A stretch of DNA of 64,000 bases from Tetrapyrgos nigripes (lineage: Eukaryota > Basidiomycota > Agaricomycetes > Agaricales > Campanellaceae), in the NCBI GenBank assembly GCA_013368315.1, contig JAACJM010000010.1:496001-560000 (forward strand), given 5' to 3'. How positions within the stretch are numbered: position 1 is the stretch's first letter; every line of letters starts with the position of its first letter. Positions 1 through 10,877 of the stretch are shown piece after piece. Both the position numbers and the translations under genes were made by a program. The notes beneath the pieces are model-generated. The model had not been told where the DNA came from. It saw only the letters and a program-made list of their open reading frames with translations, and did not search any database.

Positions 1-979
1 CGGTACATCAGATCAAGCGAATTAATTGGAAAAGGCCAAGGAAATTCCAATCGAACGAGTTCTCGGGATAAACACCTGTAAACTGAAGATTTTTGGGGCC
101 AGGTCACAGGTGACAGAAGCAGAGGAGCATGATTTTGAGCTCAGCATGCGCATTCGGGAGGGACTTCACAGGTATCTGCTTTGTTATTTTTGAATTCATC
201 AGTAAGGCCTTACCTTTGGCTTTCAACCCATCTTTCTTGCAACGTTCCCAGGCTGACTTTTCCCGCCAATCTCAAAGAAAGTAGATTCTTGCCCAGACTC
301 TCCTGAAGTGAACCATCAAGTTTTCAGTCGCACGTCACAGCGAAGCCTCATTTTTCGAGAAGTGTCACTCATCACAGTGGGAACTGAACACTATCGAGAG
401 GTAAAAAAAAGCCAAGTCAGGATTTTGCTCACTGCTGCAAGTTTCTGCGATAAATATCTGTTTCCTGGTGTTTCAAGATGGTCCCAAGAAATTTCAGTAG
501 CTGTGGCGGCAACTTGAAAAGAATCCAAGACGAATGACGGACCATTTTGGGCATGAACTTACCGAAAGAAGGTGCCTAGCCATCACAAATTTGGTCGTAA
601 CTAGACAGCGTTCTACGCAGCAGGTTTAGGAACCGAAACCAACAGAAGTCTTCGTTCCTTTCACTGAGCATTGAGACTCTCCAGTCGCTTCCTTCTCTCG
701 CTGTCTTGGCTGACAAGGTGTTGTCAATGCCACATTGAAACACCAGAAACTTGGGCCTGCGTGAGTGCTTTCAATACTTGGCTCGGTTCACCTGGCATTC
801 GGTCCGACAGTTTGACCTCACTGTTCCCACTTCGATCTGAACTGAGTTCTCGAAATAAAGATATCATTCAATGGTATTTCGAATGCCAAGCATTCACATG
901 AGTGGTAGCTTGTTCTTTATGAATCATTTAAGTAGCAGCGTAAGCTTGAAGTCTGACCATTAACCTTCCTCCCTTCACA
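1..979. other. Gene-poor left edge
   Basis: I find no reading frame here that I can recognise or join by plausible splice sites into a protein. The last 100-200 bases presumably hold the promoter and 5' leader of the zinc-cluster gene that starts at 980, but I see no defined element. Confidence 0.4.
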
Positions 980-2338
980 ATGTCTACAGAACTCCTCGCC
1001 AAGAAAAAGAAATCAACCACGACTGAGGCAAAAGCTGCCCCTGATGGTGATCACCGCAAGAGGTGATTCTACCCTCTGTTATCAGGAACCAGAGTGCTGA
1101 GCCCTCTCCCTTGTAGACGTCGTAATCGCACCACCCAATCCTGTCTTAATTGCCACACCTCTAAGCGCATGGTAAGTAAAATAGCTTCAGTAACAGACCC
1201 TCGCTGACATGATGTTTTCCATAGTGCGACAGGAAGAGACCTGCATGTGCAAGATGCACACAACTTGGACTCGTAAGCGTCGCGTTCTTTCGACCACAGT
1301 AGCACAGTGACTGACATTCCCCAGACTGGACTTTGTGTTTATGAAGTTGATGATCCTAATCAACGTGCAGACGCCCCGGACGAGAATTCCAGGCTACTGA
1401 AACGTGTTGCTGAATTAGAGGGTGTTATTCGCGAGGTGACGAATCTTTCCTTTTGTCGGTCAAATCACCCGCTCATACCTGTCGTGCCACAGCTGAAGAA
1501 CAAACCGAATCCACGATGGATGCATCACGGAAACGATTTGCAATCTGGTTCTGAACCGATCTCAACTCCTGCGAACACTTGTTCAGAAACTCTGCCCTCG
1601 GCTCAAGCTCCATTTCATAGTCCTCCAGCTGGCTCGCCAATTAGCTCAAGCCCCGTATCTAATTCACCTCCTGCCACGCCGTCTCCCCTGACCCCAGTGT
1701 ACTGCGATTTCCCGTCCTCAAATGCCTTGTTCAGCACCGCGCCACATTCACCTGAGCTGGATCTGAATTCATTCTTTTCATTGTACCCGGAGCTTTGGGG
1801 CTCAGCAGACGCCGTCAATCAGGTTTTTCGTCATGAGCAAGGAAATCAACTTTGCGACGGGGATTGCTCTTGTTTGCTTGAAGCTCCGAGTTATAGCGTT
1901 CTGCTCGAGTTGTCCCTGCGTCTACGAAAAGCAGCTGAAACGCTTTCCCAATCACCGTCTCACCTTCCTGGTTCACGATGCTCGCTGAACCAACGCATTC
2001 GAGAGCTGGATTCGCTTGCTACGTAAGTAAAATCGCCGTTCATGGTTGAAAATCTTTCTTAATGGAACCAACTCAGGCATGCCCTTTGTTCCATCGATTC
2101 TATCTCCCATCAGAAGGGTGGCTCAATGGATATATATCCAAGTGGTGAGTCGAATAGTTACCTTTCGGTCCCTATCCACAGTATAGACCAACTTCATGCA
2201 GGCTCCAGTCCTATGCTCTCCCAAACGTTGCAATCATCGCAAACATGGGGCTTATCATCCTCCACTGTTTCTCCGAGCCCCGCGGTGGCTAGGTATGACG
2301 ATATGTTTATGACTTGGGAACCTACCCGCCGGACTTAG
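980..2338 (+). CDS. Zn2Cys6 zinc-cluster transcription factor
   Basis: A fungal binuclear zinc-cluster regulator of 381 residues from five exons (980-1062, 1117-1171, 1225-1272, 1325-2022, 2077-2338), all joins GT-AG and in frame. The zinc cluster spans the first four exons with spacing C-X2-C-X6-C-X6-C-X2-C-X8-C and the basic KR/RKRP residues expected for DNA contact. Right after it comes a short heptad-like stretch (ENSRLLKRVAELEGVIREV) that may dimerise. A Ser/Pro-rich linker follows, then a C-terminal region with SCLLEAPSYSVLLELSLRLR, which recalls the AflR-type C-terminal domain. It lacks the long fungal-specific middle domain, so it is closer in build to AflR-like pathway regulators (437-444 residues in Aspergillus) than to Gal4-type ones. 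No metabolic cluster is next to it, so its targets are unknown. The ATG at 980 is chosen because it gives a short basic leader (KKKK) before the cluster. Confidence 0.85.
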
Positions 2339-4992
2339 AGAATCGAGAACAGACTTCAGAATAATTTATTCCTTTGTATCCAGCTTGTAGAATTTAGCTA
2401 GGCTTTCAGAAATCGTTGTATTAGACTAACCCTGAGTTATGGGCACGAGCCGCGCTCTTCAAAAAATGATCAACTCAGCTATCTATGCTACAGTGGGCCA
2501 GAAAATGGAGTCAAGCACGCTATCGCTCTGGAATAATTACTTTGATATGACATCCACAAATTGGGCGCGAGAGCTCAGAGCTGTGGAAGCATATTCGAAG
2601 AGTGCCAAGACAGTGGTCAAATTGAAAAATACTTTTAGAGTGATTGATATTATGTAATGATTGATGACCAGCTCCTGCTCATAGAGCAGCGGATCCGCAC
2701 ATGTTTCTGATGTTCTTTACGTGTGGCTTCTTTATCCTACGGACTTTCAACTGCTGTTAAAACCCCTCACGACTGCAAGATGCATTTGGCTCGAGTAAAA
2801 GATCATGATAGAGACGTGTGTTCGCCTCGCCCAGAATATCCTTCAATTTGGACATTCAATGATTCATTGAACAATCAGAAGAGGATTTGTACTGGATTTG
2901 ACGTACGGATTTGACGGAAATTTGAATGACCTAAATCAAATCTAAATAGAAGGAAAGACAATCATTGAGTCTGTATGCCTCTCGGAACCCCGTTGTGTTT
3001 TCTCTCAGCAAATGCTGCGCACAGTGAATCTTGCTTCCAGAAGTCCTAAACTCTCCGTTCTGTCATACTAGCAACATACTAGTGAGAGTCCTGGCTCTTA
3101 GCTTGGCCCAGAGTATGAATTTTGAACTTGAATGTCATAGCTCCGGAGCGTACACTGGTTCATAAGCGCCTGACAGCCACCGTTCGGAACGAATGGAAGT
3201 AGTTCGGAGTTGCAGATCAATGCTCAGTAGTCGTTCAACTCGGCACTGACAATGAGCTCAGGAATGACGAATCAAGCACAAGGACTTGGCAGAGTAGTGA
3301 CAAGCAGCCGAGGCTATTCCGCTCATAGGGAGCAACATGCAAAAAGACATCCGTGTGTCGGACTCGAGAAAGCTTTTAGATTTCAATCTGAGCAAATTTG
3401 AGAAGCCTAGGTCACTGAGTGGCACTATGTACCCCAAAACGACGGCAGTACTTGACTTCGGGTACGCTGGCCTCATCGCCGACTTTTGAAGTGTCATAAT
3501 GTACCTCAAAACGGCAGTACTTGACTTAGGGTACGCTGGTCTCATTACCGGCTTCTGAAGTAGCGGTGGCTGCAAGCAGCAAAACTTAGAGATAGTGTCG
3601 AGTGTTCCCATCAAGCCTGAGTCTGCCGCAGTCCGCGACTTGGAAATTTCGATGGAGAAGAGAACTCATCTTGGACGAACATACGGCTGCGGAGAATGAG
3701 CACTCCGCTCACTTTCGGTAATGCTATCAATCGAAGTTTAGTATTCTGGATTAAGCAATCAATGTCATGAGAGGCAAACGTTGACACCTCGGACCGTACT
3801 TCGAGTCTGTCGATGAGTTTGAGTTCAATCATACTTGGAGCCACAGATAGGATATACTGCTGCGGACCAGAACATTAGAGAAGTCACCTACTGGTCTGTC
3901 AGTGAACCAAACACTCCTTTTCCAACAGCGTAGATCATCAGTACTAGTGTCATGAAATCCCCGATCATCCAAAACTGGTGGGAGCCCTGGAGATTATGAA
4001 CCTGTGAAGAAAGACATTATGGCTTTGGGACGGATCACAAACCAACCCTCCGCAAACCCGGAGGCTACTGGTGTCTTTGAAAAAGCGACTTGAAGGTCAT
4101 GAACAATTTGCACACTGCAATGGATTGGATACAGCATATTCTTCATCTCAGAAGATCAAAGGCGTAGAAAATGTTGGTACGAACATGAATTCGCTGCCAA
4201 GATCCAAGACTGATATGGTTTCGCCACCAGGGATACGCAGGAAAGACAATTAGGGTCACTGGAACTTCAACTTGCCAGACTACATGAAGACCGGGGCCGT
4301 CAGATAATCCAGAGTAATGAGAAATGGAACCGAAACAACGACAACCATTGAAGGAAGGACGTGAAGTGATGAATGCCAAGACCTAGACCTAGATCTACCT
4401 CATTCAACCGAACCAAAGGAAGGGGTTCAGAAACGTTACAACACCAAGTCACACTCTGCCTCACGGTAGACTATGCATACCTGCGTAAACTCCAGTATTC
4501 AAGTGGGGAATAAAGAATGACATGAAAATCATTACCAGCACCAAGACCGCGGCCACGCCAGCCTTCTGAACCCTGAACTCACCACATTAACGAGAATCGA
4601 ATTACTTATGTCCGTTGTAAGAGAGAGAAGTGTTACAAGTGAGCGCCCGACAATTCTATCTCTCGAGCTTACATGCAATACCAACAAGACAACGACACTC
4701 AGGGATCAAAATCACTGCAAATTGTATGTGGCGGATGCAGCCACCCCGTCCAGCGCGACGGTCTAACTCACTGACGCAGGATGAGAAGTCCGTTCAAGGA
4801 GAAAGATAAATGCAAGATCGTGCAGGTCATTACATGAGTGTTATAGCTGGATGAAATAGAGTAAATGCTGGAGATCAGTTATCAATAAACAGTTTGAGTA
4901 AGTACGAATCACGATGTGTAGCTTCAATGTGGGTTGAGAAAAACGGTGGTATCCAATGTTCATGCATAGATGGTTGTCTGGTAAATGATGGA
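2339..4992. other. Gene-poor spacer with repeat and possible decayed coding DNA
   Basis: About 2.65 kb without a gene I can build. It contains the tandem duplication at 3427-3561 and, roughly from 3850 to 4860 on the plus strand, several protein-like open stretches in shifting frames (for example DYEPVKKDIMALGRITNQ, then LKVMNNLHTAMDWIQHIL, then QERQLGSLELQLARLHED). They are interrupted by stops and do not splice cleanly, which fits a decayed gene or element fragment. I cannot assign a family. Confidence 0.3.
3427..3561. repeat. Two-copy imperfect tandem repeat
   Basis: Two copies with a period of 72 bases: 3427-3492 and 3499-3561. Both start with ATGTACC and share GCAGTACTTGACTT and GGGTACGCTGG blocks. 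The second copy lacks a three-base GAC, and there are several substitutions. It lies in the gene-poor spacer. A simple local duplication explains it. Confidence 0.8.
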
Positions 4993-7900
4993 TCATGACT
5001 TCTCTTCGAGATCGCTCAAAAATGCAAGCCAGGTCTTCTTGTCAATTATTCCTTCATCTATTAAGGGGTCAGATTCCAAGTGAAGAAAGAAAAAAGCAAG
5101 GCGGTGACATACAAAAACCGTCCGCGTCAATGATTATGACATAGCGGGCGCCCAGTTTGACGAAAAATTGATGAACAAGCTCCAAGGGAGAATTGGATTG
5201 CATGGTGAGAGGAGCCTGGGGGAAACAGGTAAGTGCTCGGTACAAGTGCTCCCGGCGGAAGCCAACAAACCTGATCCATATAAATGCTGAAGTCAAAGGG
5301 GTCTTCAGAATAGCCTTGAGCACTCTCCAGTAATGACGATGTCGAGGAAGAAGCCATCGCTTGATGGGAATATGAACTATGGAAATGGATCTCTGCGTCC
5401 GCATCATCGGCCACGACACCTGTATAACCTCGTTGCGTAAGTTGTAAGATTTCAAACGACGAATGAGACGTACTAAGAGCGTGTTCCAGCTCATTTGCTC
5501 CGATATACCCAACTAGCCTCATATCATCGTGATGTGGATCACTGCGCAGGATAGGAAAACCACTGTCGTCACTGCCAGAGCGTAATAGTTCCTGGAGCTG
5601 GTCTCTCAAACTTCTGACCGTATTAGGGCGATCCAATCGAATCACTTGGACATCACGAGCAGTCTGCTTATCTATCAGGGGTAGGAAGAACGATGGCAGT
5701 CAAAGTACCCACCACATCCCCAACTTGGAGACTTCCCCACAGATATTCGTGCTTGGAGTCGAGATAAGGAAGTTGAGACAGATCGATGACCAGGTCATAG
5801 ATGCCCTTGGGTTCAAGAGCGTCTGCAACGGTCTTGGCAACTAAGACAGACAACATGACTGGAACAGCATATGTCAAAGTATCGGTAAGCTCAAACATAA
5901 TTACTGCCAAGGACACCGTAGTTCGCTGTATACAGAGAGGTTAATGAGATCATTGCCACGACCACCGAATCCTTCCGGGAACTCACAGTAACTCCAGACA
6001 AGGTCGCTGCAGCTCCTACCATGGCATATAGACCGGGAATGATACCTATGAATCATGGAATCACTGCAACAAAGGATACAGTAAACAATACCCACAGTCG
6101 AGGTCCCCGTTGCAGACCTTAAACAACGGGGCGTTGGGATAATTGTATTGGAAGTATTGCATTGTGATACCCATGACTCGGCCAGCACAGGCTCCTACGC
6201 CAAGACAAACCGTCAAAACAACGAAGAAAGGTGAAACAATTGTTTCATACCAGCCGCAAGGGTTGGGATGAAGACACCAGCTGGCACTTTGATACCAAAT
6301 GTCACGACGGTGAGGGCGCCTTTGACAATCAATGCTACCAGAATGCCCTGAATGATTGGCCAAACCGCAGTCAAAGAACCTGGATCAAGCACACATAACC
6401 CAGAGTGATCGTTTCCAGAACCCGTTCTACATTCTGCGAAGAGATTGTACACTAATTCGGTGCCACCCATCCGAGTGTATGGGTTGAGGAAGCACAGGAG
6501 CGTGGTGACAAGTGTGACCTGCCTTTCTGTTGAGAATTGCAATCAGTCGGATAAGAAGATAGTTTTCACCAATAGAACTTCAACGATGGGATGCGTCTTC
6601 AACCAAGTGGCGTTCCGGACGTCTCGGCTCCATCTGAAGTTGAGTTTGGAGAAATAAGCTCCGTAAACACCCTGTCCGAGGATCAGATTGGGTCTCTGGG
6701 CGAGAAGCTATCAAGGACAGGTACATACTCCAAATAGCCCGAGCAGCAAGAACGGGAGCAATTCATATGCATGCCAGTCCTGAACCATGATCAGACGCAC
6801 CCAAAAAGTGGAAGGTAGCAGCAAAGCGTACCCTATCGTATGTGACCTGAAAAAGGACCAATTTCCCAGTACCAAAAGGGTCGAGTATCTTGAGAGTAAT
6901 GGCCGCAATCATAGCGCAGAAGAAGCTAAACAGAGACAGTCAGAATGTTGCAAAGAACCAGGCCCAGGTCAGGACTGGTACCTTCTCCACATAACCTAGG
7001 TGGGACAGATGAGATGAGTTTCGGTCACTTGAAAAGTCCACGTAACGTACCTTTGGAGGGAAGAAATATGATACTTCCTCCAGGCTAAACAAAGTACCGC
7101 CAATCGGTGCTCCGAACGCAACTGCGACACCGGCTGCACAGGCTGCACTGAGAACCTCGCGACGCTTGGCTGAACAGGGGATTGTGAGAAAGGTTTACAA
7201 AGGAAAGGTACTTACTCACCCTCATTGTTCTCGTATTTGCTATGGACACGACTGACGATATTACCTATGCAGCTGGCTATGTGGACGAACGGGCCTTCTT
7301 TGCCAAGAGAAAGCCCGGAAGCAACAGATAAGGCCAGACCCACAGCTTTGGTAAACAGGACTCTTCCTCCAAGGTAACCGTGAATCACGAAGCCTGGGTC
7401 ACGATACTATCAACAGAGTGAACAGAAGTCTGGGGATCAGGATCGTACCAGAAAGAATGGTTTTGACTTCGGGAATTCCGCTTCCTGCGGCCTGTAAAGA
7501 TCCGTCAGTTTCAGAATGGCCGGCGGAAATATTAACGACTTGCATAGAACATGACTTTGCGCTGCGATCTGACATCGTTGGGTGATCCTTTGCTACCCAA
7601 AAATTCAGGGGAGAGGACACCAGACTCTTTACGAGTAACAAAGGTGGTCGAGTTGGTGAGGTAGATAGTAAGCAAACAGGAGACAAATGCCAAGAGGACC
7701 TAGTTGTGAGCAAGTCAACATGGTTGTCAACAACAAATTTCGAGCATACGTACTGCAATTGTGGTCCAAACGACATATCCGACGAGTTCACTTCCTCCGA
7801 AAACATAAGCCCAAGTTTTCCAGGCAGGACAGCTCTCATCCTCAACCAAGTATAACACAGTTTCGTCGAGGTGAGGGCAACAGAACCTCTTCGCTTTCCA

Positions 7901-8545
7901 CCACCTTGTGGAACAATATCCTTCCTTGGAATCAAACAACCACTGTTCACTCCTTACCACCAGGAACGCTACGACAGCTGTGAGAATCCCAACAACAGTA
8001 ACGACCAGCCAGCCCAAAGACCTATCGAAAGCTAGCCGAAGACGTGCTCTCAAAGACTTCTTGCGTCTTCTCAGTCTTGAGAAGCGCACTGAGTCTTTGA
8101 TTGCATCATGCAACCAATCGATTGAAGAGAAAGACGAGTACCAGACTCGAATGCCATTTATATTGGCATCCATGTTGGAATCCAAAGCATTATCGTCTTT
8201 GTTCTTGTGGGCAAGAGGAGCGTCATAGGCGGAGATGGGTCTTTGAGCTGTGAGGGGAGAGTAGTTCCGGAAGGAGATGGAAGGGCTTGTAATATCGGAT
8301 AAATGTGACGGACGACGAGGGAGACGGAGACTGAGGTTTCGAAGGGAACGGTGGACGGGAAGAGAGCCATATGAACGAGATGAGGTGTTTAACTGTAGAG
8401 GAACATTCTCGTCGACTGGAGAAGAAATAGGTGAAGAAGATGGAGGAAGCTGGGAGAGGGAGCCAATCCTCATCAGTCGTTCTCGACGCCAGTCTGTCGA
8501 CAATGGCGCAGTAATCGCACTAGGCCTTGCCTCCTGGTTGTGCAT
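4993..8545 (-). CDS. GEF1: CLC-type chloride/proton exchanger, Gef1-like, with C-terminal CBS region
   Basis: A multi-pass CLC-family protein split by many introns. On the minus strand I see the family hallmarks in order: a cytosolic Ser/Pro-rich N-terminus, a first membrane helix ([20 protein letters not shown]), [13 protein letters not shown] near 7480, [11 protein letters not shown] near 7300 with the gating glutamate, a [12 protein letters not shown] block near 7080, [15 protein letters not shown] near 6270, and a C-terminal CBS-type half ending in [16 protein letters not shown]. The gating glutamate and the proton glutamate (in LEEV) are both present. In this family that combination indicates a 2Cl-/H+ exchanger of Golgi/endosome/vacuole rather than a channel, as in yeast Gef1, which supports copper loading and organelle acidification. 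The start is uncertain: an in-frame ATG at 8689 would add 48 residues, and I prefer 8545. The end is the TGA at 4993-4995, reached after an intron that removes the apparent read-through at about 5110. Confidence 0.88.
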
Positions 8546-9117
8546 GGCAAGAGTCAAGCACAGAATTGGTTTGAGGTGGTTATGGTGTAGGAGTTGATCA
8601 TATGTCACAATTTCGGAGACAATTCTATTTGGCAATCCCGATGCATTGGCGCTCTTCAATTCTGACTGATCGTTACCACTATGCCTCAAGGTGCTTCCTA
8701 AAACCTAAGTTGTTTCCTGCGTCCTTGAGTTTTCACAATTTAGTTGGTCAAAAACGCAACAAAATCATTGGTAATCAAGGCTTACAGGTCAAGTTGCAAC
8801 CGTATGCGTCATGGTCTGGTAGCTTCTGTCAGAGTGTAGGGGAATAGAAGAGAGCGATGTTTCTGGGTGCCTCAGCTTTGCTGGATGAGATATGTAGCTA
8901 ATTATATATATATATAACTCATTTCAGAGTGACAGGTATCCTGCTTCCTGAAGCTTGGCATCTTGCTCCAAATCGTCCAATTAACACGTGAGGCAGAGGC
9001 TTGGTTCTACCGATTATCCGGAGTCCGCCTGAAAACAGGTTGTCTGTCGACATCGGGATTGCTGAATAGAGTAATCCCCACAAATTCTCATTTATATTTA
9101 CACAGATCAAAGGACAA
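8546..9117. other. Intergenic region between two minus-strand genes
   Basis: Holds the presumed promoter of the CLC gene and the 3' end of the next gene. A short TA dinucleotide run (8903-8916) is the only distinct feature. I see no additional gene. Confidence 0.5.
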
Positions 9118-10758
9118 CTAGACAAATCCACTTCCAAGTCTAACTACCTGCTGCACTACCTGCGAGCCCTCCCGGCTCAACGCCCCCCTCCAGACCCTCA
9201 GGAATTCCTTTTGACGGTCAATTTTCGATAACAATTCCATCACAGGATTATTCGACACATATGCCAGAAAACAAACCAGAATGGACACCACGTCTGTCCT
9301 ATGATCCCGAGGAGCAGTGATCAGGATTCTTGGCCCTCCACCGTTTGGCGATTGGACGTCATACCCCGTTGAGGCCAACCAGTCTCGAGCTGCACACAAT
9401 TGCTGCATCGTCAACCTTGTCACGCCATCATCCGAATCGTCCATCTCCCGCATTGAAGCTTCATAGTACATCCTCGCCTGCTCCGGAGTCAACCCGTCCA
9501 GTGCTGGGTATATAAAATTGCCTCTGCTACCACTCACCGCACCCAGAGGCGGCAGCGTCTCCAGCTCGGGTTCCATTGCGAGTAGATTCATCCGGTACTC
9601 GTATGAAGAGTGGATGTATGGATGGGCAGTCAGGGTCAGGCACTTTGTTTTGTGGTCTTTGTCGCCCGTCAGGGTTGTGTATCGCACTTCTGGCGGTTGA
9701 ACTGACTCTCCTGGAACCAACTTCATCGCAGAGACACGCACTATATGTGTGAAGCGTTGTCCATTCGAAGTACGGAGTTCCTCCAAATCAATGTCGGACC
9801 GATTCCTCGACGATCGAGTTCTTGACAGTGGATTTAGGGACAATTTGGGTGGGGAGGAGGAAACACCAAAAGAGACGCTATCGTCCTCGAAAGCGATGTA
9901 CAGGTCCACCCTAATTCTCTGCATGCAGCGTGATTCATGCTTTTCTGGACGATGGTAGCTCTTGGGCTTGTCATTCTGGGACCGATAGGGATATTGTGAT
10001 TGCTCTCGTGGTTGAGAAGCATACTGCCAGTCAGGACGACTGAGTGGCGAAGTAGGAGAAGGAAGGAGCGAAGGATGGGGACCAGCCGAGTTTGACGGGC
10101 GAATAGCAGAAGCCTGGGCTGAGAGAGAGAGATTGGGAGCTCTCACAGCTGCAGACACCGACCGGCGCAGTTTAGAGAAAGGGTTACTACTCGAGGATTT
10201 CTGAGTAGATGACGGCGTTTGTGTTTGTGTAGGAGTTGTTTGGGTGGGCGTAAGGAGGCCAGTAGATACTGTGCGGCGTGAATGAATGGGGAATGCTTGC
10301 GCATAGGCTTCACAACTCTCCTCCCTGTCTTCCTCAATCTGGTCGTGCAGTTGAACGACGACAGGTTCAGGACGTGTGCCATATCCAGGTTGCTGACAAT
10401 AGAGATGGGTTTCCCTCGAATCACGTCCGAGACGTAGACCGAAGTTGGTACTGTGGCTGTCGAGAGAATTTAAAGACAACTTGGCGTTTATCAGTGCAGA
10501 AGTCATCGCTCTACGAGCAGGTGCAACACCAGGCGAGCCCCTGTTGCCGACGTTGAAACGACGTTTTGAACTTCCTTCAGGGTTGATTGGGGTAGATGGG
10601 ACTAGTGATGTCGGCAAAGTCGGTGAAGAGCTTGAGCTGACAGTCGGCAAAGAGGACGAGGAAGGAGTGGAATACTTCATCAACTCGTGGTGTTGAAGAA
10701 GGATGCTTGAAGGAAAGGAGCGGCTTACCCTTCCTGGGTTTTTATGAATGATCGGCAC
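9118..10758 (-). CDS. Conserved agaricomycete protein of unknown function, possible pseudophosphatase
   Basis: A 546-residue, apparently uninterrupted protein. The N-terminal 260 or so residues are low-complexity Ser/Pro/Thr. A middle block (EVRYTTLTGDKDHKTKCLTL, then HPYIHSSYEYRMNLLAMEPE) and a C-terminal block are the conserved-looking parts. The C-terminal block reads TMQQLCAARDWLAS...RILITAPRDHRTDVVSIL...FLAYVSN. Its strand-loop-helix shape recalls the P-loop of cysteine phosphatases (HCxxxxxR), but the cysteine is absent (TAPRDHRT). I therefore suggest, as inference only, a catalytically dead dual-specificity-phosphatase-like fold. A GGTAAGCC sequence near the 5' end could be a splice donor, so the true start may be the methionine at 10680 instead of 10758. 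I do not recognise a characterised homologue. Confidence 0.7.
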   Translation of the reverse strand: MPIIHKNPGRVSRSFPSSILLQHHELMKYSTPSSSSLPTVSSSSSPTLPTSLVPSTPINPEGSSKRRFNVGNRGSPGVAPARRAMTSALINAKLSLNSLDSHSTNFGLRLGRDSRETHLYCQQPGYGTRPEPVVVQLHDQIEEDREESCEAYAQAFPIHSRRTVSTGLLTPTQTTPTQTQTPSSTQKSSSSNPFSKLRRSVSAAVRAPNLSLSAQASAIRPSNSAGPHPSLLPSPTSPLSRPDWQYASQPREQSQYPYRSQNDKPKSYHRPEKHESRCMQRIRVDLYIAFEDDSVSFGVSSSPPKLSLNPLSRTRSSRNRSDIDLEELRTSNGQRFTHIVRVSAMKLVPGESVQPPEVRYTTLTGDKDHKTKCLTLTAHPYIHSSYEYRMNLLAMEPELETLPPLGAVSGSRGNFIYPALDGLTPEQARMYYEASMREMDDSDDGVTRLTMQQLCAARDWLASTGYDVQSPNGGGPRILITAPRDHRTDVVSILVCFLAYVSNNPVMELLSKIDRQKEFLRVWRGALSREGSQVVQQVVRLGSGFV

Positions 10759-10877
10759 TTTGAGGAGTTGGTAAAGGAGTGCTGTTGTTGAAACGTTGAA
10801 ATTGGAAACGGAAAGTGATCGGGAAATTACAAGGATATCCGGAATGCCTAAATACTTAACGGTAGAATAAACGGACG

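Noticed and set aside
8903..8916. TA dinucleotide run as promoter TATA box
   Set aside because: It lies downstream of the CLC gene's upstream region and far from any start on either strand, so it is a simple repeat.
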